Source: Pelagomonas calceolata (taxonomy: Eukaryota; Sar; Pelagophyceae; Pelagomonadales; Pelagomonadaceae). From it: a DNA stretch of 64,000 nt. The stretch is taken from NCBI GenBank assembly GCA_918797485.1, contig CAKKNE010000001.1:2046001-2110000 (forward strand). Direction: 5' to 3'. The notes beneath the pieces were generated by a model that worked only from the letters and a program-made list of their open reading frames with translations, was not told where the DNA came from and searched no databases. The position numbers and the translations under genes are program-made. This document shows positions 38,698-46,765 of the stretch, piece by piece; the first letter of the stretch is position 1, and the number at the start of each line of letters is the position of its first letter.

Positions 38698-40058
38698 TCA
38701 CGTGATTGCGTCGAACTGGAACACCTCGTCGAGGATGATCCAGTCCCGGAGCCCGACGTAGAAGAGCGTCCGGAGCGGGATGGACGCCGCCACGACGACT
38801 CCTGTGTACGCGACGCGCAGCGCGGCGCCCGAGAAGAGCGAGCCCTCCGCCGCGACCTCCGCCAGCGTCGCCGCGAGCGCGGGCGGGCCCGATTCCGCGG
38901 CGCCGGGCGCGGTCCGGAGCAGGACGCGCGTCCGCGCGACGTCGAGCGGCGTCGTGAGGAGCGCCGCGACGACCGCGACCGCGACGGTCCGCGCCGTCGC
39001 GTCGAGGACGCCGCCTTTCGTGGGCGTGGTCGCGTCGAGCGCCGCGAGACCCAGGATCCGCAGCAGGCTGTACGGCAGCTCGGCCGCGAAGAGCGTCGGC
39101 CAGCGCCGGAAGCCGACGGCCGCCGCCTCGGCAGTCGTTGTGGCGACCTCCTCGCCGCGCCGCCGGACCTGAGCGCGCGTCGCGAGCACGTCGGCCGGCG
39201 CGCGGACCACGAGCGCCGCCGCCGACGCGGCCGACGCCGAGAGCAGGGCCAGCGCGAGCGGCGGCGGCGCCAGGGGCGCGAGGACCCGCCGCGAGACTTC
39301 GCGCGCGGCGTAGTACGTCGCGGCCGCGGCTGCGCGGGGCACGGAACTGTTGTATTGATGGTGTGGGGCGCGACGCCATCGACGTCGCCTCGACGGCGTG
39401 GAGCGGTACGCCATCGACGCGGCGTCGCCTCGACGGCGCGGAGCGGTACGCCATCGACGTGGTAAAGCGGTACGCCATCGACGCGACCCCAAAAACAGGA
39501 CGCCGAGCGCGCGCGCGCGGCCGCGGACACGGACGGCACGAGGCCCGCGTAGAGGTCCTTCACTTCCCGCGGCTCGATGATGCCGTTGCCGTCGGCGTCG
39601 ATCAACGCGAGCGGGCCCGTGCCCGGGCGCGCCTGTGCCCGCGACTTGAGCGTCGCGAGCGGGTGCAGCGCGGCGACGCGCGCGATCTCCGTCGTGCCTC
39701 CCGCGACGACCGCGGCCAGCGCGAGCTCCGCTTCTGAGACGCGGCGCTCGACGAGACGCGGCGGCCTCAGTGACTTGGGGTAGCCCGCGGGCAGCTGGAT
39801 CTCGCGGAGCTCGTCGCCCGTCTTCGGGTCTATTACGACCTCGGTCAGTAGGTCCTGACGGCGGACAACGACCTTGTTTTTTGCTAGCGCTTCGGTGACG
39901 TTGGTTTTTGGTGGTGGTACCGCGTTCGCGGCCGCAGCGATGATGCCGATGGCGCTGCCGCAGCCGAGGATGTTGCGGCGCGTTTGTCGTGCGCGTGGTG
40001 ATGCGTCGAGCGGTGCGGCTCGGGGCGCGGCGGTGCTGATGAGGAGGAGTCTGAGCAT
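38698..40058 (-). CDS. mitochondrial-carrier-family protein with EF-hand-like loop, probably plastid or mitochondrial membrane
   Basis: From ATG 40058 a leader (LRLLLISTAAPRAAPLDAS, RRNILGCGSAIGIIAAAANA) resembles an organelle-targeting sequence. Carrier repeats follow with P-x-(D/A)-x-x-(K/R)-x-R signatures: HPLATLKSRAQ, VRAPADVLATRAQ, TTPLDVARTRVL. Between repeat one and two sits DADGNGIIEPREV, a single EF-hand-like calcium loop. Six-helix carrier structure fits the hydrophobic pattern. Substrate unknown. One intron, 39501-39347, carries tandem introner units. Stop TGA at 38698. Confidence 0.75.
39347..39501 (-). repeat. tandem introner units in the carrier intron (155 nt)
   Basis: Starts GTCCTGTTTTTGGGG and ends TACAACAG. 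On the plus strand the unit GCGGTACGCCATCGACG repeats three times with short spacers, next to a fourth GACGCCATCGACG. Confidence 0.85.
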
Positions 40059-40348
40059 GTGGCGTGGTGCTCGTTGTGAGGCGTTACGTGTTTTTTGCAG
40101 CGCGCATGGTACCGGTGCGCCACTATGCGTTTTTTGCGTTTTTCTCCGCCTGAAGGCGCTCGTTTTGCAGCCGGCTTCGCGAGGTGCGGCTCTGAGCTTC
40201 CTATTTTGCGTTTTTGCGAGTTTTGGCCGCGAAGGCCGCAGCTTTATCTCCGCTGCACGGGTCAAATCATAACAAAAAAGGTCAAACACAGATCACGGGT
40301 TTTTCTTAGCGCTAATAAATATAGAAAAAAAAAACATCTTTGCCGGTT
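40059..40348. other. 5' flank of the carrier gene and of the permuted tRNA
   Basis: 290 bp. Ends with an A-rich stretch and a TATA-like AATAAATATAG at about 40314-40324, just before the tRNA-Cys 3' half. Confidence 0.45.
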
Positions 40349-40428
40349 TTCGAGTGGTCATCAGTTCGATCCTGGTTTCGTCCTTATCTATGGACGAATA
40401 GCTCAGTGGCAGAGCGCTCGATTGCAGG
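40349..40428 (+). tRNA. permuted tRNA-Cys(GCA): 3' half precedes 5' half
   Basis: 3' half, 40349-40384: anticodon-stem strand TCGAG, variable TGGTC, T-stem ATCAG, loop TTCGATC, T-stem CTGGT, acceptor TTCGTCC, discriminator T73. Spacer TATCTAT (40385-40391). 5' half, 40392-40427: acceptor GGACGAA, TA, D-stem GCTC, loop AGTGGCA, GAGC, G, anticodon stem CTCGA, loop TTGCAG. All stems pair: acceptor 7/7, D 4/4, anticodon 5/5, T 5/5 with one G-T. U73 is the discriminator expected for tRNA-Cys, and T8, A14, G18-G19, T33 and T54-T55-C56 are present. A T-rich run (40430-40446) follows, as for Pol III termination. Promoter box B lies before box A. The mature product would be 72 nt and needs circular-intermediate processing. 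Confidence 0.92.
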
Positions 40429-40824
40429 CTTTTTTTTTGCTTTTTTGGACACTACTGGACTAGACTATCATCCTGAACGAGTTTGGCTAACGTACAGTAC
40501 CCTTGGTATGTGACAAGAGCCACCGACGACGACGCCACCGCCGGAAACGCAAAAGAAGGACAGCCAAACCACCACAAACCCAAACAACGAGCTGAAGCCA
40601 GACCCTCGTGAGGTGCAGATTGATGCTACAGAACAAACTGGCCCATAAAAGTTTGGGAAAATGTTGAACCGCCCGCGCGTGTCTCCGACCATATTTCCTA
40701 CAGGTACATCGACGACATCGACGCCCCCAAGGTCGCTCATTTGTTTTGTCAAGTGGGCAAGTAGCTACTGAAAAGAGGCACACGCTACTCTAGAGCTAGA
40801 CACCGCGCATGCTGAATCATGAAA
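40429..40824. other. spacer after the permuted tRNA
   Basis: Begins with two T-runs likely to end Pol III transcription. The rest shows only weak open frames on the minus strand and no recognisable feature. Confidence 0.45.
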
Positions 40825-40846
40825 TTAGTGTGTTACGGCCGCTAGC
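40825..40846. promoter_or_regulatory. GCTAG palindrome, copy H
   Basis: TTAGTGTGTTACGGCCGCTAGC, diverged left arm. It is 163 bp before ATG 41009. Confidence 0.5.
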
Positions 40847-40892
40847 CTTGGGCTTTGCGGCGCGATGCGGGCGTGATGCGGGCGCACTGGCA

Positions 40893-41983
40893 CGGATAGA
40901 TCAAGCAATAATTCATAAAATTTGCCGTGTGCCCGCTGCCGCCGACTCCGGCATTTATAGCGGTGTCTCTGATGGCTGTGCCAGCAAGCAGGGCGACCAG
41001 TGCTGCCTATGCCTGACTGGAAAGATCGCTCGAACCCCCAGTTCGGCCGGCGGCGCGCTGTCGCCAGGCGGCAGGGCGCGGTCCGGGTCCGGCCGGGAAG
41101 CGCGTGGCAGCGGGCCCTCGCGGTCGCGCGCGAGCGTCAGCCGCGGCACTTTGCCGAGTGGCAAGCATCGGATGCAGTGTGCCACCGCCGCCGCGCCATC
41201 GACTTCCGCGCGCTCCCGCGGTCGTGCGATCCGCTTTGGGGCGGCGGCGTGCCGCCGATCCGGGCCTGGCGGAAGCGGCGCCAGATCGAGAACGTCCTGG
41301 GGCCGCTCGCAGAGCTGACGGCGCTATTGAAGCGACCGGCGCACATCGTCGACTTCTGTGCCTCGAGCGGCCACGTCGCGCTGCCGGCCGCCGCCGTGCT
41401 GAAGGGCGTCACCGTCGAGATCAACGACCTGCGCGAGCGGCCGATCGACATCGCGCGCGAACGCATCGCCGCGCTGCCCCCGGCCCTGCGCGCTCGTTGC
41501 ACGGCCCGCGTCGGTTCCACGGAGACCCATACTGGGCCCTTCGACATCGGCGTGGCGCTCCACGCCTGCGGCGTGGCGACGGACGTGGTGCTGGAGACCT
41601 GCCTGCGCCGCCGCGCGGCCTTCGTGCTCGTCCCGTGCTGCGTCGGCCGGCTCGCGCAGCGGGCGAACAGAGGGCGGAACGCCCGGTCGAGTCTGCCGAA
41701 GACGGAGGCCTTCGCCGCGTGTTTCGATTTACCCAAGTCGGCGGTCTGGCGCGGGGCCCTCAGCTCGGACGAGGCCAAGGCGCTCGCGCGCGCGGGCGAC
41801 TGCACGGCCCGCGACAAGTTGACGGCGGACGACCGGGAGCGTCGCGCCTGCAAGACGGTGATCGACGGCGACCGCCTCGCGCTCGCCGCGGAGCGCGGCT
41901 ACACGGTCTCGCACTTTTTGATGCGCCCGTTCGGCATCACGCCGAAGAACGATGTTATTGTAGGGTACCCGTCCGAGTGGAGG
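40893..41983 (+). repeat. arm 1 of a 1.1-kb inverted duplication
   Basis: Nearly identical to the reverse complement of 45604-46684, including about 110 bp upstream with GGCATTTATAGCGGT (TATA-like). The match stops just after the codon for the shared GYPSEW. Confidence 0.9.
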
Positions 41984-41995
41984 AGTCCAGTCTGA
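41009..41995 (+). CDS. methyltransferase-like protein (GSTCD/METTL25 type), copy 1
   Basis: Class I SAM-dependent methyltransferase fold: motif I region HIVDFCASSGHVALPAAAVL, acidic end of strand two (VTVEINDL), motif IV-like FDIGVALHACGVATD and the VLVPCCVGRL strand. The HACG and PCC signatures point to the family containing GSTCD and METTL25. The substrate is unknown. ATG 41009 (MPDWKDRSNPQFGRR). Copy 2 at 45588 is almost identical; copy 1 ends WRSPV and copy 2 ends WCRA, since the duplication stops within the last codons. Confidence 0.8.
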   Translation: MPDWKDRSNPQFGRRRAVARRQGAVRVRPGSAWQRALAVARERQPRHFAEWQASDAVCHRRRAIDFRALPRSCDPLWGGGVPPIRAWRKRRQIENVLGPLAELTALLKRPAHIVDFCASSGHVALPAAAVLKGVTVEINDLRERPIDIARERIAALPPALRARCTARVGSTETHTGPFDIGVALHACGVATDVVLETCLRRRAAFVLVPCCVGRLAQRANRGRNARSSLPKTEAFAACFDLPKSAVWRGALSSDEAKALARAGDCTARDKLTADDRERRACKTVIDGDRLALAAERGYTVSHFLMRPFGITPKNDVIVGYPSEWRSPV

Positions 41996-42097
41996 CCGCG
42001 TTTTTTTGTAAGTTGTGTACCACAAACCTTAAATTCCTCCAAACTCCTTCACACGCACGCTAGAAACATGAAAGTCAAAAAAAAAGCAAAAAGAACG

Positions 42098-42251
42098 CTC
42101 TCCGTAGTGGGATTGAACTGTCAGAGAATATATTAAAATTTCTCCACTGAAACGGGTATCTATAGATAGATATCACCCAGATTAACAGTCGTATCCTCTG
42201 TTAGAGACTGATGCTCTACCAACTGAGCTGGTCCGTTGAAGAAAACGGAGA
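42098..42251 (-). tRNA. tRNA-Asn(GTT) interrupted by four small introns
   Basis: Read on the minus strand, exonic parts are: acceptor TCTCCGT, T8 (42251-42244); A9, D-arm GCTC-AGTTGGTA-GAGC, A26, TCAG (42229-42208); A31, loop CTGTTAA, TCTGG (42189-42177) and the start of the variable loop; the end of the variable loop and AGTGG; then TTCAATC, CCACT, ACGGAGA, G73 (42117-42098). Insertions: 42243-42230 (14 nt), 42207-42190 (18 nt), about 23 nt in the variable loop (within 42176-42149) and 42143-42118 (26 nt). Without them every stem pairs (acceptor 7/7, D 4/4, anticodon 5/5 with one G-T, T 5/5), giving 73 nt. Each insertion can form its own hairpin. A T-rich stretch follows (TTCTTTTTGCTTTTT). 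Confidence 0.9.
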
Positions 42252-42551
42252 CGTGGTAGACACCGATGCGCCTTAGCCGGGTCATTTAATTTCGCGCCTG
42301 TTCAAGTACTTTTTCAAAAAACCCTTTTTCTTGGATTTGACCCTGCCGGTGCGAGTCAAAATCCCCCAATCTCGATAAGGACCCGCGAAGGGGAACGTAA
42401 AAGATCCATAACAACGCGCCGAGTCAGAATCTAGAACGAAAATCGCCGCCAAAAGCGCTGCACACCACTGAGAGCAGCGTCAGCGCTGCCCCACGCCGCA
42501 GGACACGCGCGCTAGCCGAGCGAGCGAATATCAAGCGGCATCACTACGAAA
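42252..42551. other. spacer upstream of tRNA-Asn
   Basis: 300 bp. Holds a small inverted repeat (GATTTGAC ... GTCAAAATC, about 42336-42364) that may form a hairpin. No further tRNA parts found. Confidence 0.4.
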
Positions 42552-43274
42552 ATGGGCCGCAGCACGCGCAACCGCCAGCCCGGCGAGCGAAGGTACCCTC
42601 ACGTGGAGCGAGCGGCGAACGCCGTCAAGCAGCAGCACAACGCTTGGGTCCTCGAAGCAGCGGTAAGGAACGGAGGCGACGTCGTCGCTCTAGATGGCGT
42701 CGACCTGAACACATGCGGAATACTGGTGCGCGGCGGCATCGCGGCGGCGCGCATCCACGTGCCGAACCGGCCGGACTTTGACGCGATCGTGAGCCGGGAA
42801 AGCGACGGCCCTGCGGGCACGGTATACCGTGCGACGGCGCAGGAGTTTTGCGAAGCCTATGCGGCGCTGGCACGGCCGCGGCCGCCCGTACGCACGGTCT
42901 GGCTCGACGTCAACGCGCGCTGGGGGCTGCACGTCGAGCGGGCCGTCCGTGCGCTCGCGCGGTGCGGTTGCGTCGCAGACCTCTTCCTCACGCTCAGTCG
43001 GGGCTACCACGCGCCGCAGCTCCCCGCCCTGCTCGACGCCGTTGAGGCGATCTTCGGCGAGGAGGCGCCAGGCGCCGCGCTGACGCTCGTCGACGAGCAC
43101 ACGGGCGAGTACGGGACGGGCATGATGATCATGCACTGGCGCGTCGCCGAGGGCTGGTGGTGGGAGCGCGCGTGGGCCGCGCGCGCGGCGTCGGCGCCGC
43201 TGGCGGACCGCCTCGCCGCCGAGGGCCCGGAGGCGTTCCGGAAGCCGCGGAACGTGCGGGCGGCTCACGGGTGA
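42552..43274 (+). CDS. unknown protein, Rossmann-like
   Basis: 240 residues. The pattern DVVALDGVDLNTCGILVRGG, ARIHVPNRPDFDAIV, VRTVWLDVNARWGLHVERAV resembles the alternating strands and helices of a Rossmann-like enzyme. A VPN after the second strand is reminiscent of some methyltransferases, but no catalytic motif is certain. The basic N-terminus (MGRSTRNRQPGERRYPHVER) may bind nucleic acid. Single exon. It sits between the tRNA-Asn gene and a repeat cluster, within the inverted duplication. Confidence 0.55.
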   Translation: MGRSTRNRQPGERRYPHVERAANAVKQQHNAWVLEAAVRNGGDVVALDGVDLNTCGILVRGGIAAARIHVPNRPDFDAIVSRESDGPAGTVYRATAQEFCEAYAALARPRPPVRTVWLDVNARWGLHVERAVRALARCGCVADLFLTLSRGYHAPQLPALLDAVEAIFGEEAPGAALTLVDEHTGEYGTGMMIMHWRVAEGWWWERAWAARAASAPLADRLAAEGPEAFRKPRNVRAAHG

Positions 43275-43360
43275 TGGGTGAGTGAGAGCAGCGTTGCCTT
43301 GTTTGTATTGTATTAATCTTACCACAAGTCTAAACATGCAACCCGAATTGACTATATGGC

Positions 43361-43478
43361 CTGTAATTTCACCAACACGCCCCGGGCACGGCGACGACGA
43401 CGCACGCTTCTACGACCGGCTGTAATTTCACCAACACGCCCCGGGCACGGCGACGACGACGCACGCTTCTACGACCGG
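43361..43478. repeat. 59-bp unit in perfect tandem duplication
   Basis: Unit begins CTGTAATTTCACCAACACGC and ends TTCTACGACCGG; copies at 43361-43419 and 43420-43478 look identical. Confidence 0.9.
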
Positions 43479-43492
43479 CAGCAAGCTTACGT

Positions 43493-43542
43493 ACACGCTC
43501 GCGGGGGATAGCTCGCCGCCACCGCCCCCGCAACCCGAATTG
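43493..43542. repeat. direct repeat, left copy
   Basis: ACACGCTCGCGGGGGATAGC ... CCCCCGCAACCCGAATTG; recurs at 45366-45431, so the pair flanks the fucosyltransferase-like gene. Confidence 0.8.
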
Positions 43543-43686
43543 GCTATAGCCATTTGTAATTTCAGTGCAAAGACACAAAGACACTACCCGCAAGCAAGCA
43601 AGCGGATGGAATGGCCGTGGACTCGCCCCGGGTCTACTATGTGTAGGGAACATCGGAATACCAAGCAGTAAAATTGTATTCGTGCC

Positions 43687-45298
43687 ATGGGCGGCCACTG
43701 GCTCATTGCCTTGCTGGCGCTGCCCGGCGCGTGCCAGGAGCCGCCCAGCTACGAGCAGAAGCTAGAAATAGCACGTCACCGCATCGCCCAGCTCGAGCGC
43801 GTCGTCGAGCGGCTGCGGTCCGAGCTCGATGGGCTGCGCCCGCCCTTCGCGGCGCTGTGGCATGCCCGCGGAGTAGCGGCGCGGCAAGCGACGACGTGCG
43901 GCACGCCAGCGATGCGCGCGGTGCTCGACGACCTGAGGGGACGGCGACCGGGGACGCACGGCGAGGTCTGGTTCCCGTTCGAGGGCGGCGGTTTCGGCAA
44001 CGAACTGAACAAGTACCTGGCGGGATGTGCGCTCGCGATTGCTCTGAACCGAACGGCGCGGATCGTTGTAGGTGGGGCGAAGACCATTGGGCTCTTTGAG
44101 CCTCGATTAGGCGACTGGCGCAGCGATTCGGCGCCGAGCGGTGAAAACGCGACGACGCTGGATTATCGCGCCGCCGTGGCGTGCGCGCCACAGGCGTGTG
44201 GCGCTCGCTATGTGCCCCTCGTGCTGACGAAACCGAAGCCGCAGCCGCCCGCAGAGAATTCGACCCTCGCCCGCAAAGTCTACGCACACATAAAAGCGCG
44301 CGTCGCGTCGCCTCCTGCTTGGTCCGACCTCCTCGGGTGCCTGACCGCCGAAGCGCTACGACCGTCAGCAGCGGCGTTCTTCAGCTCTGAGAGAGTCGGG
44401 GAAATGGCGTGCCGCTCCACGTCTTGAGCGTGTCGCGTCGACGGGGTCTCGGTGGCTTGGACGCGTTTCCTCGACGATCGGCGCGATGGAAGGTGGGGTA
44501 GAGGTACTCTGAAGTACCCTCGTGATTTTACGCGGCCTCCACGCCATCGATCCGATTCGTCACGGCGATGACATGGGGCGCCGTCTGCGAGAGCTCGTGC
44601 GCCATCGACGCGGCGGGGGAGGTCGCGAGGTCTCGTCGATGGCGTGGAGGCACCGGAGTTCGCGCACGAGGCTCACCGCCAAAAAACACAGGTCGGCGCC
44701 GCTCGCCGACGAGCTCCGCGCGTACCTCGACGCCGCGCGCGGCCGGCCCCTCGTCGGCGTCCACGTCCGGACGACGGACCGCGACATGGCGATACACATG
44801 GGGCATACCGGCTTTTTGAGCCGCGGCCAGCGCCTTTTGGGCCGCCTCGACTACACGGGCGAGGTCCGGCGAGAGAACGGCTGCGTCACGGACGCGGCCG
44901 CCTACGGTCGGTGCGTCGCTGGCCTCGCGGCGAAGGCGGGCGACGCGACGTACTTTGTGGCGGGCGACGCTCCGTCGGCCGTCGACGCCGTGGCGAATGC
45001 CATTGCTCGCGCGGCCCCGAACACGACCGTCGTCACGACGCCGGGCCACCCGATCCACACGGGCAGCGTGGACCACGTCCAGCACGCGAACCGCACGCAC
45101 TACTCGGGGCACGCCGAAGGGACGCTGAAGGCGCTCGTCGACTTCATGATGCTTGTGGCCTCCGACGTCTTCCTCTCGAACTGTCCCGACGGCGGCTCGA
45201 CGTTCGCCTGGAACGTCCGCACCCTACGGCTAGGCGAGCGGGCCTTCTACGGCCGCGACGCGCGCGTCTGCGAGGGGCGAGTCGCGCTCGGCGCCTAG
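43687..45298 (+). CDS. fucosyltransferase-like secreted enzyme, divergent copy
   Basis: Signal peptide MGGHWLIALLALPGACQ, then a short coiled coil (EIARHRIAQLERVVERLRSE). Exon 1 has FPFEGGGFGNELNKYLAGCA, like the GG-x-GNQ motif that opens fucosyltransferase catalytic domains. Exon 2 has GRPLVGVHVRTTDRDMAIHM, TYFVAGDAPSAVDAVANAI and SDVFLSNCPDGGSTFAWNVR, in the order typical for the GT-B O-/alpha-1,6-fucosyltransferase group. A 283-nt intron, 44409-44691, joins EMA to SAPLADELRAY in phase and contains three or more introner cores. Probably lumenal in ER or Golgi. Confidence 0.7.
44409..44691 (+). repeat. composite introner intron (283 nt)
   Basis: Starts GTGCCGCTCCACGTC and ends AAAAAACACAG. 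Cores ACGCCATCGATCCG, GCGCCATCGACGCGG and the reverse GTCGATGGCGTGG all occur, so elements have inserted more than once. Confidence 0.75.
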
Positions 45299-45365
45299 CG
45301 AGTCCCCCGGCCTAAGTTCTCGTCTATAGTCATTGGGAAGCTTTTTGACATCAAAAGCTCGTAGA

Positions 45366-45431
45366 ACACGCTCGCGGGGGATAGCTCCCCCGAAACCCCT
45401 CCCTAGGCGCGTGCCCCCGCAACCCGAATTG
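45366..45431. repeat. direct repeat, right copy
   Basis: Same two blocks as 43493-43542, with a longer middle (66 versus 50 bp). Confidence 0.8.
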
Positions 45432-45587
45432 ATCGAGCGCCCGCAGGCGCAAGCGCACGTCGCAGAGGATACCTTGTCGTAAGAGGTCGACGGCGAGCGC
45501 GACCTCGTGTAGGACAAACGCCGCACAGACAGAACCCATAGCGTATGGTGCGCGCACGTAAGTGCGCGCGCGTAGATAAAACAACAT

Positions 45588-46571
45588 TTAAGCTCTACAC
45601 CACTCAGACGGGTACCCAACGATGACGTCGTTCTTCGGCGTGATGCCGAAGGGGCGCATCACGAAGTGCGAGACCGTGTAGCCCCGCTCCGCTGCGAGCG
45701 CGAGGCGGTCGCCGTCGATCACCGTCTTGCAGGCGCGCCGCTCCCGGTCGTCCGCCGTCAACTGGTCGCGGGCCGTGCAGTCGCCCGCGCGCGCGAGCGC
45801 CTTGGCCTCGTCCGAGCTGAGGGCCCCGCGCCAGACCGCCGACTTGGGTAAATCGAAACAAGCGGCGAAGGCCTCCGTCTTCGGCAGGCTCGACCGGGCG
45901 TTCCGCCCTCTGTTCGCCCGCTGCGCGAGCCGGCCGACGCAGCACGGGACGAGCACGAAGGCCGCGCGGCGGCGCAGGCAGGTCTCCAGCACCACGTCCG
46001 TCGCCACGCCGCAGGCGTGGAGCGCCACGCCGATGTCGAAGGGCCCAGTATGGCTCTCCGTGGAACCGACGCGGGCCGTGCAGCGAGCGCGCAGGGCCGG
46101 GGGCAGCGCGGCGATGCGTTCGCGCGCGATGTCGATCGGCCGCTCGCGCAGATCGTTGATCTCGACGGTGACGCCCTTCAGCACGGCGGCGGCCGGCAGC
46201 GCGACGTGGCCGCTCGACGCGCAGAAGTCGACGATGTGCGCCGGTCGCTTCAATAGCGCCGTCAGCTCCGCGAGTGGCCCCAGGACGTTCTCGATCTGGC
46301 GCCGCTTCCGCCAGGCCCGGATCGGCGGCACGCCGCCGCCCCAAAGCGGATCGCACGACCGCGGGAGCGCGCGGAAGTCGATGGCGCGGCGGCGGTGGCA
46401 CACTGCATCCGATGCTTGCCACTCGTCAAAGTGCCGCGGCCGACGCTCGCGCGCGACCGCGAGGGCCCGCTGCCACGCACTTGCCGGCCGGACCCGGACC
46501 GCGCCCTGCCGCCTGGCGACAGCGCGCCGCCGGCCGAACTGGGGGTTCGAGCGATCCTTCCAGTCAGGCAT
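45588..46571 (-). CDS. methyltransferase-like protein (GSTCD/METTL25 type), copy 2
   Basis: Almost identical to copy 1 on the opposite strand; a handful of substitutions (for instance RHFDEWQ versus RHFAEWQ, STESHTG versus STETHTG, FVMRPF versus FLMRPF). Catalytic-fold motifs DFCASSGHVALP, HACGVATD and VPCCVG are intact, so both copies may be active. ATG 46571. The C-terminus is WCRA because the duplication ends there. The upstream TATA-like element is conserved too, but the GCTAG palindrome region differs (copy H versus copy I). Confidence 0.8.
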   Translation of the reverse strand: MPDWKDRSNPQFGRRRAVARRQGAVRVRPASAWQRALAVARERRPRHFDEWQASDAVCHRRRAIDFRALPRSCDPLWGGGVPPIRAWRKRRQIENVLGPLAELTALLKRPAHIVDFCASSGHVALPAAAVLKGVTVEINDLRERPIDIARERIAALPPALRARCTARVGSTESHTGPFDIGVALHACGVATDVVLETCLRRRAAFVLVPCCVGRLAQRANRGRNARSSLPKTEAFAACFDLPKSAVWRGALSSDEAKALARAGDCTARDQLTADDRERRACKTVIDGDRLALAAERGYTVSHFVMRPFGITPKNDVIVGYPSEWCRA

Positions 46572-46684
46572 AGGCAGCAGTGGTCGCCCTGCTTGCTGGC
46601 ACAGCCGCCCCCAGAGACCGCTATAAATGCCGGCGTCGGCGGCAGCTGGCAGACGGCATATTTATGAGTGATTGATTTGATCTA
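45604..46684 (-). repeat. arm 2 of a 1.1-kb inverted duplication
   Basis: Reverse complement of 40893-41983 with few differences; encloses the 3.6 kb between. Confidence 0.9.
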
Positions 46685-46742
46685 TCAGTACCAGTGCGCG
46701 CCCGAAATCACGCCCTCCCTCCCGCCAAGCCCTCGCAACCGC

Positions 46743-46765
46743 GCTAGCGGAAGTAAGACACTAGC
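46743..46765. promoter_or_regulatory. GCTAG palindrome, copy I
   Basis: GCTAGCGGAAGTAAGACAC then TAGC. Between divergent genes: 172 bp from ATG 46571 and 207 bp from ATG 46972. Confidence 0.6.

Larger units (their letters stand above)
43275..43686. other. repeat-rich spacer
   Basis: Contains a 59-bp tandem duplication and the first of two direct repeats that flank the next gene. GCAACCCGAATTG occurs at 43338 and again at 43530. Confidence 0.6.

Noticed and set aside
40392-40446. tRNA-Cys 5' half read as a truncated tRNA or one with a large intron
   Set aside because: No T-arm lies downstream. The matching 3' half is immediately upstream and pairs fully, so a permuted gene explains all of it.
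40468-40783. Minus-strand open frames after the tRNA-Cys
   Set aside because: No domain, biased composition and no promoter motif; not supportable as genes.
42080-42260. tRNA-Asn region read as a pseudogene
   Set aside because: The insertions break nothing once removed: all stems pair and the invariant bases are present, which decay would not preserve.
43361-43478. 59-bp tandem duplication as a CRISPR-like array
   Set aside because: Only two head-to-tail units with no spacers, in a eukaryotic context.
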